64,000 bases of DNA from Mucilaginibacter sp. dw_454 (GTDB lineage: Bacteria; Bacteroidota; Bacteroidia; Sphingobacteriales; Sphingobacteriaceae). This document shows positions 62,616 through 64,000 of this stretch, in pieces; within the stretch, counting starts at the first letter, position 1, and every line of letters begins with the position of its first letter. Under the pieces are notes generated by a model that worked only from the letters and a program-made list of their open reading frames with translations, did not search any database and was not told the origin of the DNA. The stretch is taken from contig NZ_JAAVVB010000005.1 in assembly GCF_018449775.1 (NCBI RefSeq), positions 310,001-374,000 on the forward strand, in the 5' to 3' direction. The position numbers and the translations under genes were made by a program.

Positions 62616-62945
62616 ATGAATTTAAGACGAGATGTTTTCCAGGCCATTGCCGACCCTACCCGCCGCGCTATATTGGTGTTAGTCGCTTCGCAATCATTAA
62701 CCGCCGGGGCCATTGCCGCCAATTTTGATACCGCCAGGCCCACTGTTTCTAAACACTTACAGATATTAACCGAATGCGAGCTATTACAGCAGGAACAAAC
62801 CGGCCGCGAAGTACACTATCATATCAACGCAAAAAAGATGAAAGAAGTGGCCGACTTTATCGAGCCGTTCCGCCAGATGTGGGACGACAGATTTAATAAA
62901 CTGGAAGGTGTGATGAAAGCCTATCAAACCAAAAACAAAAAATAA
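62616..62945 (+). CDS. ArsR-family transcriptional regulator
   Basis: A 109-residue winged-helix repressor with [13 protein letters not shown] and the recognition segment [21 protein letters not shown]. No metal-binding Cys cluster is visible, so it is of the non-metal ArsR type found beside SRPBCC proteins. The promoter carries two matching dyads, implying autoregulation. SRPBCC and DoxX genes follow with 1- and 6-base gaps. Confidence 0.94.
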   Translation: MNLRRDVFQAIADPTRRAILVLVASQSLTAGAIAANFDTARPTVSKHLQILTECELLQQEQTGREVHYHINAKKMKEVADFIEPFRQMWDDRFNKLEGVMKAYQTKNKK

Positions 62946-62946
62946 T

Positions 62947-63414
62947 ATGGAACTAAAAACCAAAGTACATGCCGAAGACGGCCAGCACGATTTGCTGATA
63001 ACCCGCGAGTTTGATTTGCCGGTCGGCTTGCTTTTTAAAGCCTACGTAGAACCCGAATTTGTGGAACAATGGATGGGCACCAAAGTGCTTAAACTGGAAA
63101 GCAAAAAACACGGCAGCTACGCGTTCGAAACCCGCAACCCGCAGGGGCAGGTGGCTTTTGTGGCCAGTGGTGTAATCCATGATATCATCCCCAACCAAAA
63201 GATCGTCCGCACTTTCGAAATGAGCGGAGCACCGTTTGGTGTGCAACTGGAGGTTTATGAATTTGAGGCAACGGGAGAAAACACCAGCAAATTGAATATG
63301 CATGTTATCTACGAATCCATAGCACAGCGCGATCAACTACTGCAATTGCCATTTAAGCAAGGGTTGAACATGGCACATAACCGCCTCGAGGAAATCATCA
63401 GCAAAATAAAATAA
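62947..63414 (+). CDS. SRPBCC (AHSA1-like) domain protein
   Basis: A 155-residue START/Bet v1-fold protein related to the Aha1 C-terminal domain. Typical blocks are TREFDLPVGLLFKAYVEPEFVEQWMG and VASGVIHDIIPNQKIVRTFE. Such proteins bind hydrophobic ligands; the specific ligand is unknown. It is paired with ArsR, a common arrangement. One base separates it from the ArsR stop. Confidence 0.92.
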   Translation: MELKTKVHAEDGQHDLLITREFDLPVGLLFKAYVEPEFVEQWMGTKVLKLESKKHGSYAFETRNPQGQVAFVASGVIHDIIPNQKIVRTFEMSGAPFGVQLEVYEFEATGENTSKLNMHVIYESIAQRDQLLQLPFKQGLNMAHNRLEEIISKIK

Positions 63415-63420
63415 CCCATC

Positions 63421-63801
63421 ATGACTAAAAGAAACAAAATCATTTATTGGATAGCAACCCTTTGGCTGGGCCTGGGGATGACTGCAACCGGCATTGTACA
63501 ATTGATCAGGAACAATGACGAAGTCAAACTAATTACTCACATAGGTTACCCGGTTTATTTTTTGACGATTATAGGTGTTTGGAAAATTTTAGGGGTGATA
63601 GCCATTTTGGCGCCTAAGTTCCCGGTATTAAAAGAATGGACCTACGCCGGTTTCTTTTTTGCGATGACGGGTGCAGTTGTGTCGCATTTGGCATGTGGCG
63701 ATGGAGCTAAAGAATTATTTGGACCGACATTATTGATTTTGCTTACTGTGGTGTCCTGGTATTTCAGGCCTGCGGATAGGAAAGTCGCGGAGCTTTCTTA
63801 A
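63421..63801 (+). CDS. DoxX-like membrane protein
   Basis: A 126-residue protein with four membrane spans (about 7-27, 45-65, 73-90, 97-115) and the DoxX-like segment HIGYPVYFLTIIGVWKILG. Function unknown. It is the last gene of the ArsR operon, with a 6-base gap after the SRPBCC gene. Confidence 0.9.
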   Translation: MTKRNKIIYWIATLWLGLGMTATGIVQLIRNNDEVKLITHIGYPVYFLTIIGVWKILGVIAILAPKFPVLKEWTYAGFFFAMTGAVVSHLACGDGAKELFGPTLLILLTVVSWYFRPADRKVAELS

Positions 63802-63837
63802 CTTTATTTAAGCCCGTTAAAACCAGGTCTGATATTT

Positions 63838-64000
63838 AGGCTAAAGCCATTGGGGATATTTTATGAACCGTTGGCTGAAGCCAACGGCAATAAATAAAAT
63901 AATGGTTCTGATAATGGTATTTGGCTTATGGTAATAGTCCAATTCATTGCCGTCCCATTTATGGGACGGATATTAATAGAAAACACCGGGGCTTTAGCCA
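63838..64000. repeat. Dispersed palindromic element at the right edge (partial)
   Basis: It contains GGCTAAAGCCATTGG with the related TTGGCTGAAGCCAACGG in inverted relation, and then CCGTCCCATTTATGGGACGG, itself a palindrome. The last bases (GGGGCTTTAGCC) are complementary to the beginning, so the element probably ends near base 64000. No gene is seen between 63802 and the edge. Confidence 0.6.

Noticed and set aside
1..64000. tRNA or rRNA genes
   Set aside because: The intergenic spaces were read for cloverleaf-like sequence and conserved rRNA segments; none was recognised, though a tRNA scan was not possible.

Overview
The window looks like a chromosomal segment of a Bacteroidota bacterium of the Sphingobacteriaceae (Mucilaginibacter/Pedobacter-like). 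The reasons are the fused lpxC-fabZ gene inside an lpxD/lpxC-fabZ/lpxA block, promoters of the TTTG / TAnnTTTG type, weak Shine-Dalgarno signals, many secreted glycosidases, a GntR-controlled rhamnose locus, and large numbers of intergenic REP-like palindromes. The genus is inferred from gene content; there is no rRNA, and I saw no tRNA.

Layout. 1-3.8 kb: end of an HD-domain phosphohydrolase gene and the first steps of lipid A synthesis. 3.9-7.7 kb: an orphan ABC ATPase, an eight-copy 133-bp tandem array, and a flippase/glycosyltransferase pair whose flippase gene, like the ABC gene, ends inside the array. 7.8-8.8 kb: a nested inverted-repeat element followed by a second tandem array (six units of 74/75 bp). 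8.9-12.3 kb: an ECF sigma factor operon with an anti-sigma-like membrane protein, YceI and a DUF5777 protein. 12.5-16.7 kb: SGNH esterase, OmpA lipoprotein, YkuK-like protein, secreted M28 peptidase. 17-17.7 kb: a second copy of the inverted-repeat element. 17.7-25.8 kb: cysE-cysM, a methyltransferase, a fused alpha/beta 2-oxoacid dehydrogenase E1, a RibD/DHFR-like reductase, a LutB-like iron-sulfur protein, rpiB and tatC. 25.9-30.7 kb: the DUF177-rpmF-plsX-fabH-accB-accC fatty-acid operon. 30.9-37.4 kb: DUF5009 membrane protein, DUF1080 protein, an NtrC-type activator, kup potassium transporter and YdcF. 37.5-46 kb: five exported carbohydrate-related proteins. 46.1-56.4 kb: the L-rhamnose locus. 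56.5-63.8 kb: NlpC/P60 lipoprotein, an AT-rich Mrr-like nuclease, fumC, S1/P1 nuclease, a low-molecular-weight phosphatase, GNAT, and an ArsR-SRPBCC-DoxX operon.

How genes work together. The rhamnose locus is nearly complete on paper: GH78 rhamnosidase frees L-rhamnose, RhaT imports it, RhaI isomerises, RhaB phosphorylates, and the fused RhaEW aldolase/dehydrogenase yields DHAP and L-lactate. The fatty-acid operon supplies malonyl-CoA and chain initiation for the acyl chains that LpxA/LpxD use.

Most interesting signals. (1) Intercistronic spacers built of degenerate 7- or 8-bp words placed as inverted arms. (2) REP-like palindromes whose inner stems swap ATTGC/GCAAT for ATCGT/ACGAT on both sides together, which is covariation. 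(3) A sigma-54 -24/-12 element plus an upstream dyad between the NtrC-type gene and kup. (4) Two matching 16-bp dyads that overlap the ArsR promoter. (5) The two tandem arrays and the nested palindrome between them. No complete new defence or biosynthetic system was recognised; the novelty is mostly in the non-coding architecture.
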